Assembly (NCBI GenBank): GCA_963720725.1
Contig: CAVRGN010000006.1
Span: 1 to 64,000, forward strand
DNA: 64,000 nt
Direction: 5' to 3'
DNA from: Benzoatithermus sp963720725
GTDB lineage: Bacteria; Pseudomonadota; Alphaproteobacteria; Geminicoccales; Geminicoccaceae
The notes beneath the pieces are model-generated. The model saw only the letters and a list, made by a program, of their open reading frames with translations, was not told where the DNA came from and ran no database searches. The position numbers were made by a program, and so were the translations under genes. Numbering within the stretch: position 1 is the first letter of the stretch; every line of letters starts with the position of its first letter. Positions 18,299 through 27,783 of the stretch are shown one piece after another.

Positions 18299-19522
18299 GT
18301 GTGGTCAGTGTTGAATGAGCGGCGTGTCCTTCTGATCATCGGTGGCGGGATCGCCGCGTACAAATGCCTGGAGCTGATCCGCCGCGGCCGCGAGCGGGGT
18401 CTGGCGTTCCGCTGCGTGCTCACGGCCGCCGCGAGCCAGTTCGTCACTCCCCTTTCGGTGGCCAGCCTCGCCGGCGAGAAGGTGTACGACCAGCTGTTCT
18501 CGCTCACCGATGAGGCCGAGATGGGCCACATCCGCCTGTCGCGCGAGGCCGACCTCATCGTCGTCGCCCCTGCCACCGCCGATCTCATGGCCAAGCTGGC
18601 GGCCGGACTGGCCGGCGACCTGGCTTCGACCCTGTTGCTCGCTTCCGACAAGCCGGTGCTGATGGCACCGGCCATGAACCCGCAGATGTGGGCCCATCCC
18701 GCGACCCGCCGCAACCTTCTGCGCCTGGTCGAGGACGGAGTGCGGGTCGTGGGCCCCAATCCCGGCGACATGGCGTGCGGCGAGATCGGCTCCGGGCGCA
18801 TGGCCGAGCCCATGGAGATCCTGACGGCGATCGAGGCCATGCTCGATCCCCGTACCCGACCTCTGGCCGGCCTGCGGGCGCTGGTCACCAGCGGGCCGAC
18901 GCGCGAGCCGCTCGACCCGGTGCGCTATCTCTCCAATCATTCGTCGGGCCGACAGGGGCACGCCATAGCCAGGGCCCTGGCCGAGGCCGGAGCCACGGTC
19001 AGGCTGGTCTCGGGGCCGGTGCAGGAGCCCGATCCGGCGGGCGTCGCGGTGACCAAGGTCGAGACGGCCGCCGAGATGCTGGCGGCAGCGCAGGCCGCAC
19101 TTCCGGTCGACATCGCGGTCTTCGCCGCCGCGGTCGCGGATTGGCGTCCGGCCTCGGTGCGCCAAGCGAAGATCAAGAAGCGCGAGGGCGCCGCCCCGCC
19201 GGTGATCGAGCTGGTCGAGAACCCGGATGTCCTCCGCACCATCTCGCATGGCGAGCCGCGGCCCCGGCTGGTGATCGGCTTTGCCGCCGAGACCGGCGAT
19301 CTGGAGGCCAAGGCGCGTGCCAAGCGTGCCCGCAAGGGCTGCGACTGGATCCTCGCCAACGACGTTTCGCCCGGCTCGGGCGTGTTCGGCGGGACCATGA
19401 ACCGGGTGCTGTTGCTGGCGGACGAAGGTCCGGGCGAGGCATGGCCGGATCTCGACAAGCTGGAGCTGGCGCGGCGGCTGGCCGAGCGCATCGCGCGTCA
19501 CTTCACAGCGGCGACGGCATGA
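18299..19522 (+). CDS. coaBC: Bifunctional CoaBC (phosphopantothenoylcysteine synthase/decarboxylase)
   Basis: A 407-residue fusion making 4'-phosphopantetheine for coenzyme A. The N-terminal flavin decarboxylase (CoaC) has GGGIAAYKCLELIRRG, a PATADLMAKLAAGLAGDL stretch and the PAMNPQMW catalytic motif. The C-terminal synthetase (CoaB) starts near LVTSGPTREPLDPVRYLSN and contains FAAAVADWRP and ANDV. A GTG start is used, with other possible starts a few codons in. The stop overlaps the dut start (ATGA). Confidence 0.95.
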   Translation: MWSVLNERRVLLIIGGGIAAYKCLELIRRGRERGLAFRCVLTAAASQFVTPLSVASLAGEKVYDQLFSLTDEAEMGHIRLSREADLIVVAPATADLMAKLAAGLAGDLASTLLLASDKPVLMAPAMNPQMWAHPATRRNLLRLVEDGVRVVGPNPGDMACGEIGSGRMAEPMEILTAIEAMLDPRTRPLAGLRALVTSGPTREPLDPVRYLSNHSSGRQGHAIARALAEAGATVRLVSGPVQEPDPAGVAVTKVETAAEMLAAAQAALPVDIAVFAAAVADWRPASVRQAKIKKREGAAPPVIELVENPDVLRTISHGEPRPRLVIGFAAETGDLEAKARAKRARKGCDWILANDVSPGSGVFGGTMNRVLLLADEGPGEAWPDLDKLELARRLAERIARHFTAATA

Positions 19523-20001
19523 CCGGAGTCCGGGTGGCCATCGAGCGCCTGCCGCATGGGCGCGATCTGCCCCTCCCGGCCTATGCGACGGAGGGTGCGG
19601 CCGGGATGGACTTGCTGGCGGCGGTGGCGGAGCCGGTGACCCTGGCGCCGCTGGCGCGGGTGCTCGTGCCCGCGGGCATCCGTCTGGCGCTGCCCCCCGG
19701 CTTCGAGGCGCAGGTGCGGCCGCGCTCCGGCCTCGCCCTGCGGCACGGCGTGACCGTGCTGAACGCGCCCGGCACGATCGACGCGGATTATCGCGGTGAA
19801 ATCGGGGTGATCCTGATCAATCTCGGCACCGTATCGTTCACGGTGGTCCGGGCGGCCGCGATCGCCCAGCTGATCGTTGCCGCCATCGCTGCCGCGACCT
19901 GGGTCGAGCGCTCGATCGATCCGGAGGAGACCGCGCGGAATGTCGGGGGCTTCGGTTCGACCGACCGTGGGGAGCAACGTCGGGGCGGTCCGCCGCGCTA
20001 G
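19519..20001 (+). CDS. dut: Deoxyuridine 5'-triphosphate nucleotidohydrolase
   Basis: A 160-residue trimeric dUTPase that turns dUTP into dUMP. All five motifs can be read: AGMDLLA (1), VRPRSGLALRHGVTV (2), NAPGTIDADYRGEIGVILIN (3), RAAAIAQLIV (4) and the C-terminal GGFGSTDRG (5). Coupled to coaBC by ATGA overlap. The final ten residues after motif 5 are a short basic tail. Confidence 0.96.
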   Translation: MTGVRVAIERLPHGRDLPLPAYATEGAAGMDLLAAVAEPVTLAPLARVLVPAGIRLALPPGFEAQVRPRSGLALRHGVTVLNAPGTIDADYRGEIGVILINLGTVSFTVVRAAAIAQLIVAAIAAATWVERSIDPEETARNVGGFGSTDRGEQRRGGPPR

Positions 20002-20009
20002 GGAAGGAG

Positions 20010-20474
20010 GTGCAGGTGATGTTGAGGCCGTCGAAGAAGTTGGCGCTGGCGCTGGAGGCCGTCGTCGACGTCGCCTATCACGGCGGCTCGGAGCCGGTGC
20101 AGAGCCAGGACATCGCGCGACGGCTCGGATTGCCGCGCCGCTATCTCGAGCAGGTTCTCCAGCAGCTCGTGCGCGCGAGCATCCTCAAGGGCGTGCGCGG
20201 GCCGCGCGGCGGCTATCGCCTCGCGCGCGAACGGCGCCGGGTGAGCGTGGCCGAGGTCGTGCGCGTGGTCCAGGGCCTCGAGGAGCCCGTGGGCGAGGAC
20301 GGACCGGTTTCGGAGTCGGCGCTTGGCAAGCGGGTGATCGCGCCCTTTTGGGACGAGCTCGAAGTCGACCTCATGTCACGGCTCGAGGGAGTTTCGGTGG
20401 AAGACCTCTGCCGCGAGGCCGAGCGCCAGACGATCGAGAGCGAGGGCCGACGGAGCTTCGACTTCGTGATCTGA
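20010..20474 (+). CDS. Rrf2-family regulator lacking the iron-sulfur cysteines
   Basis: A 154-residue winged-helix protein with the Rrf2 pattern LALALEAVVDVAYHGG, IARRLGLPRRYLEQVLQQLV and VRGPRGGYRLARE. IscR-type members carry three clustered cysteines for a 2Fe-2S cluster; here only one cysteine is seen (DLCREAE), so this is more like the cluster-free CymR/CysR branch. It ends 68 bases before cysK, which makes control of cysteine synthesis the natural inference. The start is probably the ATG at 20019 (MLRPSKKLALAL); an earlier in-frame start at 20010 adds three residues. Confidence 0.85.
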   Translation: MQVMLRPSKKLALALEAVVDVAYHGGSEPVQSQDIARRLGLPRRYLEQVLQQLVRASILKGVRGPRGGYRLARERRRVSVAEVVRVVQGLEEPVGEDGPVSESALGKRVIAPFWDELEVDLMSRLEGVSVEDLCREAERQTIESEGRRSFDFVI

Positions 20475-20542
20475 TCGCCGTCCTGGACGCATGCGGCGCG
20501 ATGGATAAGGTGGCCCGCCTCACTTGTCGGGGGAACCGGGCC

Positions 20543-21520
20543 ATGGACTCGCCTGCTGGATCGAACGATCCAGGGACGCCCGAGCGCGGGCGCATCTTGG
20601 GATCGATCTGCGAAACAATCGGCAACACGCCACTGGTGCGTTTGAACCGCTTGCCCCTGGCCGAGGGCTGCCTGGCGGAAGTGCTGGTCAAGCTCGAGTT
20701 CTTCAATCCGCTGTCGTCGGTCAAGGACCGCATAGCTCTGGCGATGGTCGAGGCGGCCGAGCGTGCCGGCAAGCTCTCCGCCGACAGCGTCATCGTCGAG
20801 CCGACCTCGGGCAACACCGGCATCGCCCTGGCATTCGTCTGCGCCGCCAAGGGCTACCGCCTGATCCTGACCATGCCCGAGAGCATGTCGCTCGAACGGC
20901 GCAAGATGCTCAAGCTGCTCGGCGCCGAGCTGGAGCTGACCCCGGCGGCGGAGGGCATGCGCGGTGCGCTCCAGGCCGCCGAGCGGCTCCTCGCCGAGCA
21001 GCCCAACGCCATCATTCTCCAGCAGTTCGAGAATCCGGCCAATCCGGCGGTCCACCGCCGCACCACGGCCGAGGAGATCTGGCGTGACACCGGCGGGCGA
21101 CTGGACGCGATCGTGGCGGGTGTCGGCACCGGCGGCACCATCACCGGTTGCGCCCAGGCACTGCGCGGCCGCGGCTCGGAGATCCGCTTCATCGCGGTCG
21201 AGCCCGAGGACAGTGCGGTCCTCTCCGGTGGCAAGCCCGGGCCACACAAGATCCAGGGCATCGGCGCGGGATTCGTCCCGGCCAATCTCGACCGCAGCCT
21301 GGTCGACGAGGTGATCCGCATCGGCAACGAGACCGCCTTCGCCACCGCCCGGCGCGCGGCGGCGCTCGAGGGCCTGCCGGTCGGGATCTCCTCCGGTGCG
21401 ACCATCGCGGCGGCGATCGAGATCGGCGCGCGGCCGACCATGGCCGGCAAGCGGATCGTCGCCATCGTGGCGTCCAACGCCGAGCGCTACCTCTCGACCG
21501 AGCTGTTCGCCGAGGTCTGA
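20543..21520 (+). CDS. cysK: Cysteine synthase (O-acetylserine sulfhydrylase)
   Basis: A 325-residue PLP enzyme joining sulfide to O-acetylserine. The PLP lysine is Lys61 in NPLSSVKDRIA, the substrate loop is EPTSGNTGIALA, the phosphate-binding GVGTGGTITGCA follows, and PVGISSGATIAAA is near the C-terminus. The ATG at 20543 was chosen because the reading frame upstream of it overlaps the Rrf2 gene and dut without protein character. The likely regulator precedes it directly. Confidence 0.95.
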   Translation: MDSPAGSNDPGTPERGRILGSICETIGNTPLVRLNRLPLAEGCLAEVLVKLEFFNPLSSVKDRIALAMVEAAERAGKLSADSVIVEPTSGNTGIALAFVCAAKGYRLILTMPESMSLERRKMLKLLGAELELTPAAEGMRGALQAAERLLAEQPNAIILQQFENPANPAVHRRTTAEEIWRDTGGRLDAIVAGVGTGGTITGCAQALRGRGSEIRFIAVEPEDSAVLSGGKPGPHKIQGIGAGFVPANLDRSLVDEVIRIGNETAFATARRAAALEGLPVGISSGATIAAAIEIGARPTMAGKRIVAIVASNAERYLSTELFAEV

Positions 21521-21642
21521 TTCCGGCGGCTGTGGCATACCTGCATGCCAGTGATGTGCGAATAGCACAGCTATCCTTGTTGCAGCGCAATATATTGAAG
21601 GTGCTGGCGAGCGGCCAGCGGCCCTTGCCTGCGAGCCTCACA

Positions 21643-22581
21643 ATGTCGACCCTCGAGACGGCGATCACCCGCGGCGGCGTGTCCGTGCGGGGCATCGGCT
21701 TCGCCGTGCTGAGCTATGCGAGCTTTTCCACCGCCGACGCGATGATCAAGCTGGCGAGCCAGCGCTTCTCCGTGTTCCAGATCGCGTTCTCGGTCGCGCT
21801 GTTCGCGCTGCTCCCGGTGGCGGTGCTGACGCGCGGCCAGGGCGGGTGGCGGGCCCTGGTGCCGCAGCGCTGGCAGCTCGTGGCGCTGCGCGGCGGCCTC
21901 ACCGCGATCTGCGGTCTGCTCGCCTGGCGCGGCTTCGGCCTGCTGCCTTTGTCCGAGGTCTACGCGATCCTGTTCGCGGCACCCATCCTGGTGACGGCGC
22001 TGTCCGCGCTGATCCTGGGCGAGGAGGTCGGCTGGCGGCGCTGGTCGGCCCAGATCGTGGGCTTCTCGGGCGTGCTGATCATGATCCGCCCGGATTTCGC
22101 GACCCTCAACCTGGGCCACCTGCTGACGCTCCTGGCCGCGGTCGCCGGAGCGCTCAGCCTGATCACGCTCAAGCGGATCGGCGGCCGCGAGACCAGCGCC
22201 TCCATCCTGTTCGCCGTGTTCCTGGCGATCATGCTGGCGAGCGCGCCGATGGTGCCGTCGACCTTCGTCATGCCGACCTGGGCCGAGGTGGGGCTCCTGG
22301 CGCTGGCGGGACTGCTCATGGGCTGCGCGCATGCCGGCCTCGTCCTCGCGACCCGTGAGGCGCCGGCGGTGGTCGTGGCACCGTTCCAATATTCGCAGAT
22401 GATCTGGGGCGTGCTGTTCGGCGTGCTGCTGTTCGGCGACCACGCGGCGCCGATCCTGTTTGTGGGCATGGCGCTGGTGGTGGGCAGCGGTCTCTACACC
22501 GTCTGGCGCGAGACCGCGCGCGCCCGCCCGGTCACGGTCGGCGGCGGTCGCGGAGAGGTTCCGGCCCGCGCCGCCCGCTGA
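21643..22581 (+). CDS. EamA/DMT-family transporter
   Basis: A 312-residue membrane protein with about ten hydrophobic helices in two EamA repeats. The repeat ends are visible in PLSEVYAILFAAPILVTALS with LILGEEVGWRRW, and in PFQYSQMIWGVLFGVLLFGD with the following hydrophobic helix. Members export amino acids or other metabolites. Following cysK it may export cysteine pathway products, but this is only a suggestion from position. Confidence 0.85.
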   Translation: MSTLETAITRGGVSVRGIGFAVLSYASFSTADAMIKLASQRFSVFQIAFSVALFALLPVAVLTRGQGGWRALVPQRWQLVALRGGLTAICGLLAWRGFGLLPLSEVYAILFAAPILVTALSALILGEEVGWRRWSAQIVGFSGVLIMIRPDFATLNLGHLLTLLAAVAGALSLITLKRIGGRETSASILFAVFLAIMLASAPMVPSTFVMPTWAEVGLLALAGLLMGCAHAGLVLATREAPAVVVAPFQYSQMIWGVLFGVLLFGDHAAPILFVGMALVVGSGLYTVWRETARARPVTVGGGRGEVPARAAR

Positions 22582-22621
22582 GCCCCTGGCACCCGGCCCG
22601 CCGATCGGCTAGCTGCTGGCC

Positions 22622-23497
22622 GTGACGGCGCGGGACAGCGGAGATGGCGGGCCGATGCAGGAGAAGTCGCTGGCACTCGAAGGCCCGTTCGCGGGCCTGG
22701 ATCTCGGCTATCTCGAATGGGGCCCGCCGGATGCCGCCCGCACCGTGGTGTGCGTCCACGGCCTGACCCGCAACGCGCACGATTTCGACACCCTCGCCGC
22801 CGCCTTGGCCGGGCGCGGCTGCCGCGTCCTCGCGGTCGACGTCGTGGGGCGCGGCCGCAGCAGCTGGCTGAGCGACCCGCACCAGTACACGCTCGAGGTC
22901 TATGCCGCCCAGTTCGGCCAGTTCTTCGACCGGCTGGACCTTGCCGGCGTGGACTGGATCGGCACCTCGATGGGCGGGCTGATCGGCATGGTCCTGGCGG
23001 CCGGCCCGCGGCCGCCGATGGCGCGGCTGGTGGTCAACGATATCGGGCCCTACGTCGCCACGGCGACGCTGGGCCAGATCCGCAGCTATCTGGGGCTCGA
23101 CCTGGCGTTCAAGGACATGGGCGAGCTCGAGGCGCATCTGCGGCTGATCCACGCCAGCTTCGGCCCGCTCAGCGATGCGCAGTGGCGCGCCCTGGCCGAG
23201 CACAGCGCGCGGCGCACCGCTGAGGGCCTCCGCCTGCACTACGACCCGGCGATCCGCGAGCCGTTCATGGCCGCCGCCGCGGACGACACCGATCTCTGGG
23301 CGGCTTGGGAGGGCATCCGCTGCCCGATCCTGGTGCTGCACGGTGCCGACAGCGCGCTGCTCACGGCCGACATCCTGGAGCAGATGCGGGGGCGCGGGCC
23401 GGCGTTCGAACTCGTGAGCTTTCCGGGCATCGGTCACGCCCCGGCCCTGCTGGCGGACGACCAGATCGCGACCGTAGAAAACTGGCTCGGCCTGTAG
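22622..23497 (+). CDS. Alpha/beta-fold hydrolase
   Basis: A 291-residue hydrolase. The oxyanion motif is CVHGLTRNAHDF, the nucleophile elbow is GTSMGG (serine), the acid lies in HGADSALL and the base in GIGHAPAL. The start is GTG 22622; an ATG at 22655 (MQEKSLALEG) is equally credible. The substrate is unknown; similar proteins are called esterases or lactonases. Confidence 0.85.
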   Translation: MTARDSGDGGPMQEKSLALEGPFAGLDLGYLEWGPPDAARTVVCVHGLTRNAHDFDTLAAALAGRGCRVLAVDVVGRGRSSWLSDPHQYTLEVYAAQFGQFFDRLDLAGVDWIGTSMGGLIGMVLAAGPRPPMARLVVNDIGPYVATATLGQIRSYLGLDLAFKDMGELEAHLRLIHASFGPLSDAQWRALAEHSARRTAEGLRLHYDPAIREPFMAAAADDTDLWAAWEGIRCPILVLHGADSALLTADILEQMRGRGPAFELVSFPGIGHAPALLADDQIATVENWLGL

Positions 23498-23557
23498 CCG
23501 GCCACGCCCGCCGCGGCTACGGTCGCGCGCTCGGCGAACGAGAAGGATCCATGCCTG

Positions 23558-24727
23558 GTGACCGGTGATCGAGTCCGCGGCGCCGCAGCGCTCGTCTTCT
23601 GCCTTGTCGTTGCCGGATGCCAGCAGCCGCGCGCACCGCTGGTGGAGGCGGACATCCCGGCGGGCCGCACCCTGGTCACCGACGGCGTGGCCGAGCGCGG
23701 CCAGCGGATCGTGGCGGTGGCGGCGGAGGGTGCCGATTGCCACATGCCCGAGGCCTGGAGCCGTGCCGGCGACGCCTGGCAGGAGCTCGCGGTCGGCCCG
23801 CCGCTGGCGGCGCGGCCATGCCCGGCCGTGACCGCACGGCTGGCCGCGGACGGGCGCACGCTCGCGGTCTACGATTTCGGCGCCGGCCGGGCCGAGGTCT
23901 TCGGCCTCGACGGGGCCGCGTTCCAGCCACTGGGCAGCGCCGCGATCACGGCCGAGATCGGCTCGCGCTTCCCGCCGCCCGGCCCGAACGTGGCCTTGTC
24001 TGCGGACGGCAGCCGCCTGCTGCTGGGCTCGATCAACCGCAACTGCCGCACACCGTCCGCGGCCGAGCGCTATTGCGGCGTCGCCGAGCTGTTCGAACGC
24101 CGCGGCGAGCGCTGGGAGCGGGTGGCAACCTTGTTGCCTCCACCGGACCAGGACGGCTTCACCCGCTTCGGCCAGTCGGTGGCGCTGTCCCCCGACGGCA
24201 TGCTGGCGCTGGCCGGCGGCACCGGCGAGCCGGGCTTTGCGGGCAAGCTCTGGGTCTATCCCGTGTCCGGCGCGGAGCCGCCCCCCGGCCAGGAGCTGGC
24301 CGCACCCGAGATGCAGACCGGCTTCGCCAACGCGGTCAGCTGGTCGGGCGACGGGACGGCGCTGGCCGTGGGCGGCGACCAGGCCGTGCACCTGTTCCAG
24401 CGCCGCGGCGACCGGTTCGAGCTGGAGAGGACGCTGCCACCGCCCGACGGCTCGGCCGGCTATTTCGGCGAGACCGTGGCCCTGTCCGGCAATGGGCGGC
24501 GCCTGCTGGTCGGAGCGCCGCGCACCGACTGCGCCCAAGGCGACCGCTGCGGTGTCGCCTACCTGTTCGAGCGCGGCCAGTCCTGGGCTCTGGCGCGGAC
24601 CATCCGTCCGGCCACCAACGCCGGCGACGCCAATTTCGGCCACCACCTGGCCATCAGCCCCGATGGCCGCCACCTCGCGGTCCAGGGTGCGATCATCCAC
24701 GTGTTCACGATCGATGGCGGGTCGTGA
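23558..24727 (+). CDS. Predicted lipoprotein with FG-GAP-like beta-propeller repeats
   Basis: A 389-residue exported protein. A short basic N-terminus, a hydrophobic stretch and the lipobox VAGC (Cys about residue 21) predict a lipoprotein. The body has recurring blades with NVALSADGSRLLLG, SVALSPDGMLALAGG, AVSWSGDGTALAVGG, TVALSGNGRRLLVGAP and LAISPDGRHLAV, each followed by a Phe/Val strand, so a propeller of about seven blades is likely. Function unknown; probably a cell-surface interaction protein. Confidence 0.75.
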   Translation: MTGDRVRGAAALVFCLVVAGCQQPRAPLVEADIPAGRTLVTDGVAERGQRIVAVAAEGADCHMPEAWSRAGDAWQELAVGPPLAARPCPAVTARLAADGRTLAVYDFGAGRAEVFGLDGAAFQPLGSAAITAEIGSRFPPPGPNVALSADGSRLLLGSINRNCRTPSAAERYCGVAELFERRGERWERVATLLPPPDQDGFTRFGQSVALSPDGMLALAGGTGEPGFAGKLWVYPVSGAEPPPGQELAAPEMQTGFANAVSWSGDGTALAVGGDQAVHLFQRRGDRFELERTLPPPDGSAGYFGETVALSGNGRRLLVGAPRTDCAQGDRCGVAYLFERGQSWALARTIRPATNAGDANFGHHLAISPDGRHLAVQGAIIHVFTIDGGS

Positions 24728-24739
24728 CGCGGGAGCAGG

Positions 24740-25762
24740 TCAGTCGCGGGCGCGCAGGCGCTCCGCGGTGGCCATTGCGGCGTAGGTGAGGATCGCGTCG
24801 GCACCGGCGCGCTTGAAGGCGAGCAGGCACTCCAGCATCGCGGCCTCGCCGTCGAGCCAGCCATTGGCGGCCGCGGCCTTGATCATCGCGTACTCGCCGG
24901 ACACGTGGTAGGCGAGGGTGGGGAGCTGGAAGGCGTCCTTCACCCGGCGGATCACGTCGAGATAGGGCAGGCCCGGCTTGATCATCACCATGTCGGCGGC
25001 CTCGGCGATGTCCAGCGCCACCTCGCGCAGGGCCTCGCAGCCATTGGCCGGGTCCATCTGGTAGGTCTTCTTGTCGGCCTTGCCCAAGGCACCGGCCGAG
25101 CCCACCGCCTCGCGGAACGGCCCGTAGAAGGCCGAGGCGTATTTGGCGGCATAGGAGAGGATCATGGTCCGCTCCATGCCCGCCTCGTCCAGACCGCGGC
25201 GGATCTCGCCGATCCTGCCGTCCATCATGTCCGACGGGGCCACGATGTCGCACCCCGCACCGGCGAGGCAGACCGCCTGCCGGACCAGCGCCTCGATCGT
25301 CTCGTCGTTGAGGATCGCACCGTCGCGCAGCAGGCCGTCCTGGCCGTGGCTGGTGTAGGGGTCGAGCGCCACGTCGGCGACGATGCCGAGATCGGGGCAG
25401 TGGCGCTTGATCGCCCGGATGGCGCGGCACATCAGGTTGTCGTCGTTCCAGGCCTCGCACGCGTCCTCGCTCTTGCGCTCGACCGGGGTGACCGGGAACA
25501 GGGCGACCGCCGGCAGGCCCAGCTCCATCGCCCGCTCGGCCGCCGAAACCATCAGGTCGACGGACAGGCGCTCCATTCCGGGCATGGCGTCAATGGCTTG
25601 GCGTTGATCTTTGCCCTCGAGGATGAACATCGGCTGAATCAGGTCGGCGGGCACCAGCCGATGCTCGGCCACCAAGCGCCGGCTCCAGCCATGCTGGCGC
25701 AGCCGGCGCATGCGGTTGGCGGGGTAGGGTGCCGGTGGCACCAGATAGGTGGGTTGGCTCAC
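24740..25762 (-). CDS. hemB: Delta-aminolevulinic acid dehydratase (porphobilinogen synthase)
   Basis: A 340-residue haem-pathway enzyme condensing two 5-aminolevulinate molecules. The Schiff-base lysines are in YAAKYASAFYGP and MIKPGLPYLD. The metal loop DVALDPYTSHGQDG has Asp and no zinc-binding cysteine triplet, so this is the Mg-dependent type common in alphaproteobacteria. It is convergent with the propeller lipoprotein gene. Confidence 0.96.
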   Translation of the reverse strand: MSQPTYLVPPAPYPANRMRRLRQHGWSRRLVAEHRLVPADLIQPMFILEGKDQRQAIDAMPGMERLSVDLMVSAAERAMELGLPAVALFPVTPVERKSEDACEAWNDDNLMCRAIRAIKRHCPDLGIVADVALDPYTSHGQDGLLRDGAILNDETIEALVRQAVCLAGAGCDIVAPSDMMDGRIGEIRRGLDEAGMERTMILSYAAKYASAFYGPFREAVGSAGALGKADKKTYQMDPANGCEALREVALDIAEAADMVMIKPGLPYLDVIRRVKDAFQLPTLAYHVSGEYAMIKAAAANGWLDGEAAMLECLLAFKRAGADAILTYAAMATAERLRARD

Positions 25763-25891
25763 GGCCGACCTCCCGGTCGTCTTCTTGGTGTGGCGGTCAT
25801 CCCGCCGTATCTATCCACAGGCCGCGCCTTCCGCAACCGAGCCCTGCCGCGCTCCATTGCCCCGCCCGGTTTGCGCCGACCCGGCGCTGGG

Positions 25892-26452
25892 TCAAGCCGT
25901 AGCCCAGAGCTCGCGCAGGGCGGACGCGACCTCCTCGTGCATCCGCCACTGCCAGTGCCCGAGCGCGCCGCGGGCGGCCACGTCTTCGGCGAGGGCGCGC
26001 GTCCACACCGGCACTGCCCGCTTCGCGTAGTGCGGCGGGTCGATCTCCAGATACTCGGCGAACTTGTGGCCCAGGAGACCGTAATGGAGGTTGGCCACCT
26101 TGAAGTTCGCGTAGTCGGCGGAAGCGGCCAGCTGGGCCGCCGTCAGTGTGCGGTCGGGCGCGTTTGCATGCGCACGCAGCATCTTCTGATCGCGCCCGGC
26201 GATGGTCAGCGACTGGAAGGCGCGACGGTACTCGGTCGCGGTGCCTATGTGGGGCTCCCGGCGGCGCGAGCGCTCCTCGGCCAGGAGTCCGTCGATCCAC
26301 CGCTTGGCCTCGAGGACGGCCGCCTCTAGGCCGACGCCCTCGCACCGGAACCACCGCTCGCGGCCCGAGAAGGCCGCGGCCGTCGGCACGCTCGCCTGGA
26401 CCGCCGCGATGATCCGAAACGTCCGATAGGAGAGATCCAGGCGCTGGGACAT
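25892..26452 (-). CDS. Conserved hypothetical protein
   Basis: A 186-residue protein with no motif I recognise. It begins SQRLDLSYRTFRIIAAVQ, has no signal peptide or membrane helix, and contains IDGLLAEERSRRR and WQWRMHEEVASALREL. Codon use is like its neighbours and the length of open frame is convincing. It is divergent from the acyl-CoA dehydrogenase operon and lies 130 bases upstream of hemB on the same strand. Confidence 0.6.
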   Translation of the reverse strand: MSQRLDLSYRTFRIIAAVQASVPTAAAFSGRERWFRCEGVGLEAAVLEAKRWIDGLLAEERSRRREPHIGTATEYRRAFQSLTIAGRDQKMLRAHANAPDRTLTAAQLAASADYANFKVANLHYGLLGHKFAEYLEIDPPHYAKRAVPVWTRALAEDVAARGALGHWQWRMHEEVASALRELWATA

Positions 26453-26640
26453 CCGATGACGCTCCCCATGGGCCGCGGCGGGCCGCCGCGGCTCCTAGGG
26501 CGATTGTCACGCTGGTTCCTCTAGGATCGATGAACGAGGGCCGGATCGCTCGCGCGGCAAGCTCGCCGCCGTGGCGCCTGGATTGACCGGGTCCGGGCCA
26601 CCCGCTACCAGCACCCTGCAGGAGAGTCGGGAGCAGCAGG

Positions 26641-27783
26641 GTGCAGTTCGAGCTGACGCCGGACCAGACAGCCGTGCGCGACATGGCCAGGGCCTTCGCG
26701 CAGGATGCCCTGGCCCCGCACGCGGCCGAATGGGACGAGGCCTCCCACTTCCCGGTGGAGACGCTGCGCGAGGCTGCCGGGCTCGGCCTCGCCTCGATCT
26801 ACGTTCGCGAGGACGTCGGCGGCTCCGGCATGACCAGGCTCGACGCCGCGATCGTGTTCGAGGAACTTTCGGCCGGCTGCACCTCGACCGCCGCCTACCT
26901 CTCCATCCACAACATGGTGTCGTGGATGGTCGACACCTTCGGCGACGCGGCGCAGCGCGAGCGCTGGCTGCCGGACCTGTGCGCCATGCGCATCCTGGCG
27001 AGCTATTGCCTGACCGAGCCCGGCTCCGGCTCGGACGCGGCCTCGCTACGGACCAGCGCCCGGGCGGAGGGCAACAGCACCTATGTCCTGAACGGCGGCA
27101 AGGCCTTCATTTCGGGTGCCGGCGCCAGCGACGTCTATCTCGTGATGTGCCGCACCGGCGGCGAGGGGCCCGCGGGCGTGAGCTCGGTCCTGGTCGAGAA
27201 GGGCTCGCCCGGCCTCGCCTTCGGCAAGCCCGAGAAAAAGCTGGGCTGGCGCTCGCAGCCGACGGCACTGGTCACGTTCGACGACTGCCGCGTGCCGGTG
27301 GCCAACCGCATCGGCGCGGAGGGCGACGGGTTCAAGATCGCCATGCGCGGTCTGGACGGCGGTCGGGTCAACATCGCCGCCTGCTCCCTGGGTGCGGCAC
27401 GCGCCTGCCTGGAGCGCGCCACCGCCTACCTGAAGGAACGGCGCCAGTTCGGCCGCCGGCTCGCCGATTTCCAGGCGCTGCAGTTCCGCCTTGCCGACAT
27501 GGCGACCGAGCTCGATGCGGCGCGGCTGATGGTGCACCGCGCGGCCGCCAGCCTCGACGCCGGCGCGCCCGACGCGACGCTGCACTGCGCCATGGCCAAG
27601 CGCTTCGCCACCGACATCGGCTTCAAGGTGGTCAACGAGGCGCTGCAGCTGCATGGCGGCTACGGCTACATCCAGGACTACCAGGTCGAGCGCTTCCTGC
27701 GCGACTGCCGGGTGCACCAGATCCTGGAGGGTACGAACGAGATCATGCGGGTGATCATCGCCCGGCGGTTGCTCGCGGAATGA
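26641..27783 (+). CDS. Isobutyryl-CoA dehydrogenase-like acyl-CoA dehydrogenase
   Basis: A 380-residue flavoenzyme oxidising acyl-CoA to enoyl-CoA. The FAD segment SYCLTEPGSGSDAASLRTS, the QFGRRLADFQALQF stretch and the catalytic Glu363 in HQILEGTNEIMRVI are all present. The last glutamate position and neighbours (hydroxyisobutyryl-CoA hydrolase and mmsB) point to isobutyryl-CoA dehydrogenase of valine breakdown. GTG start; the stop overlaps the next gene as ATGA. Confidence 0.92.
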   Translation: MQFELTPDQTAVRDMARAFAQDALAPHAAEWDEASHFPVETLREAAGLGLASIYVREDVGGSGMTRLDAAIVFEELSAGCTSTAAYLSIHNMVSWMVDTFGDAAQRERWLPDLCAMRILASYCLTEPGSGSDAASLRTSARAEGNSTYVLNGGKAFISGAGASDVYLVMCRTGGEGPAGVSSVLVEKGSPGLAFGKPEKKLGWRSQPTALVTFDDCRVPVANRIGAEGDGFKIAMRGLDGGRVNIAACSLGAARACLERATAYLKERRQFGRRLADFQALQFRLADMATELDAARLMVHRAAASLDAGAPDATLHCAMAKRFATDIGFKVVNEALQLHGGYGYIQDYQVERFLRDCRVHQILEGTNEIMRVIIARRLLAE

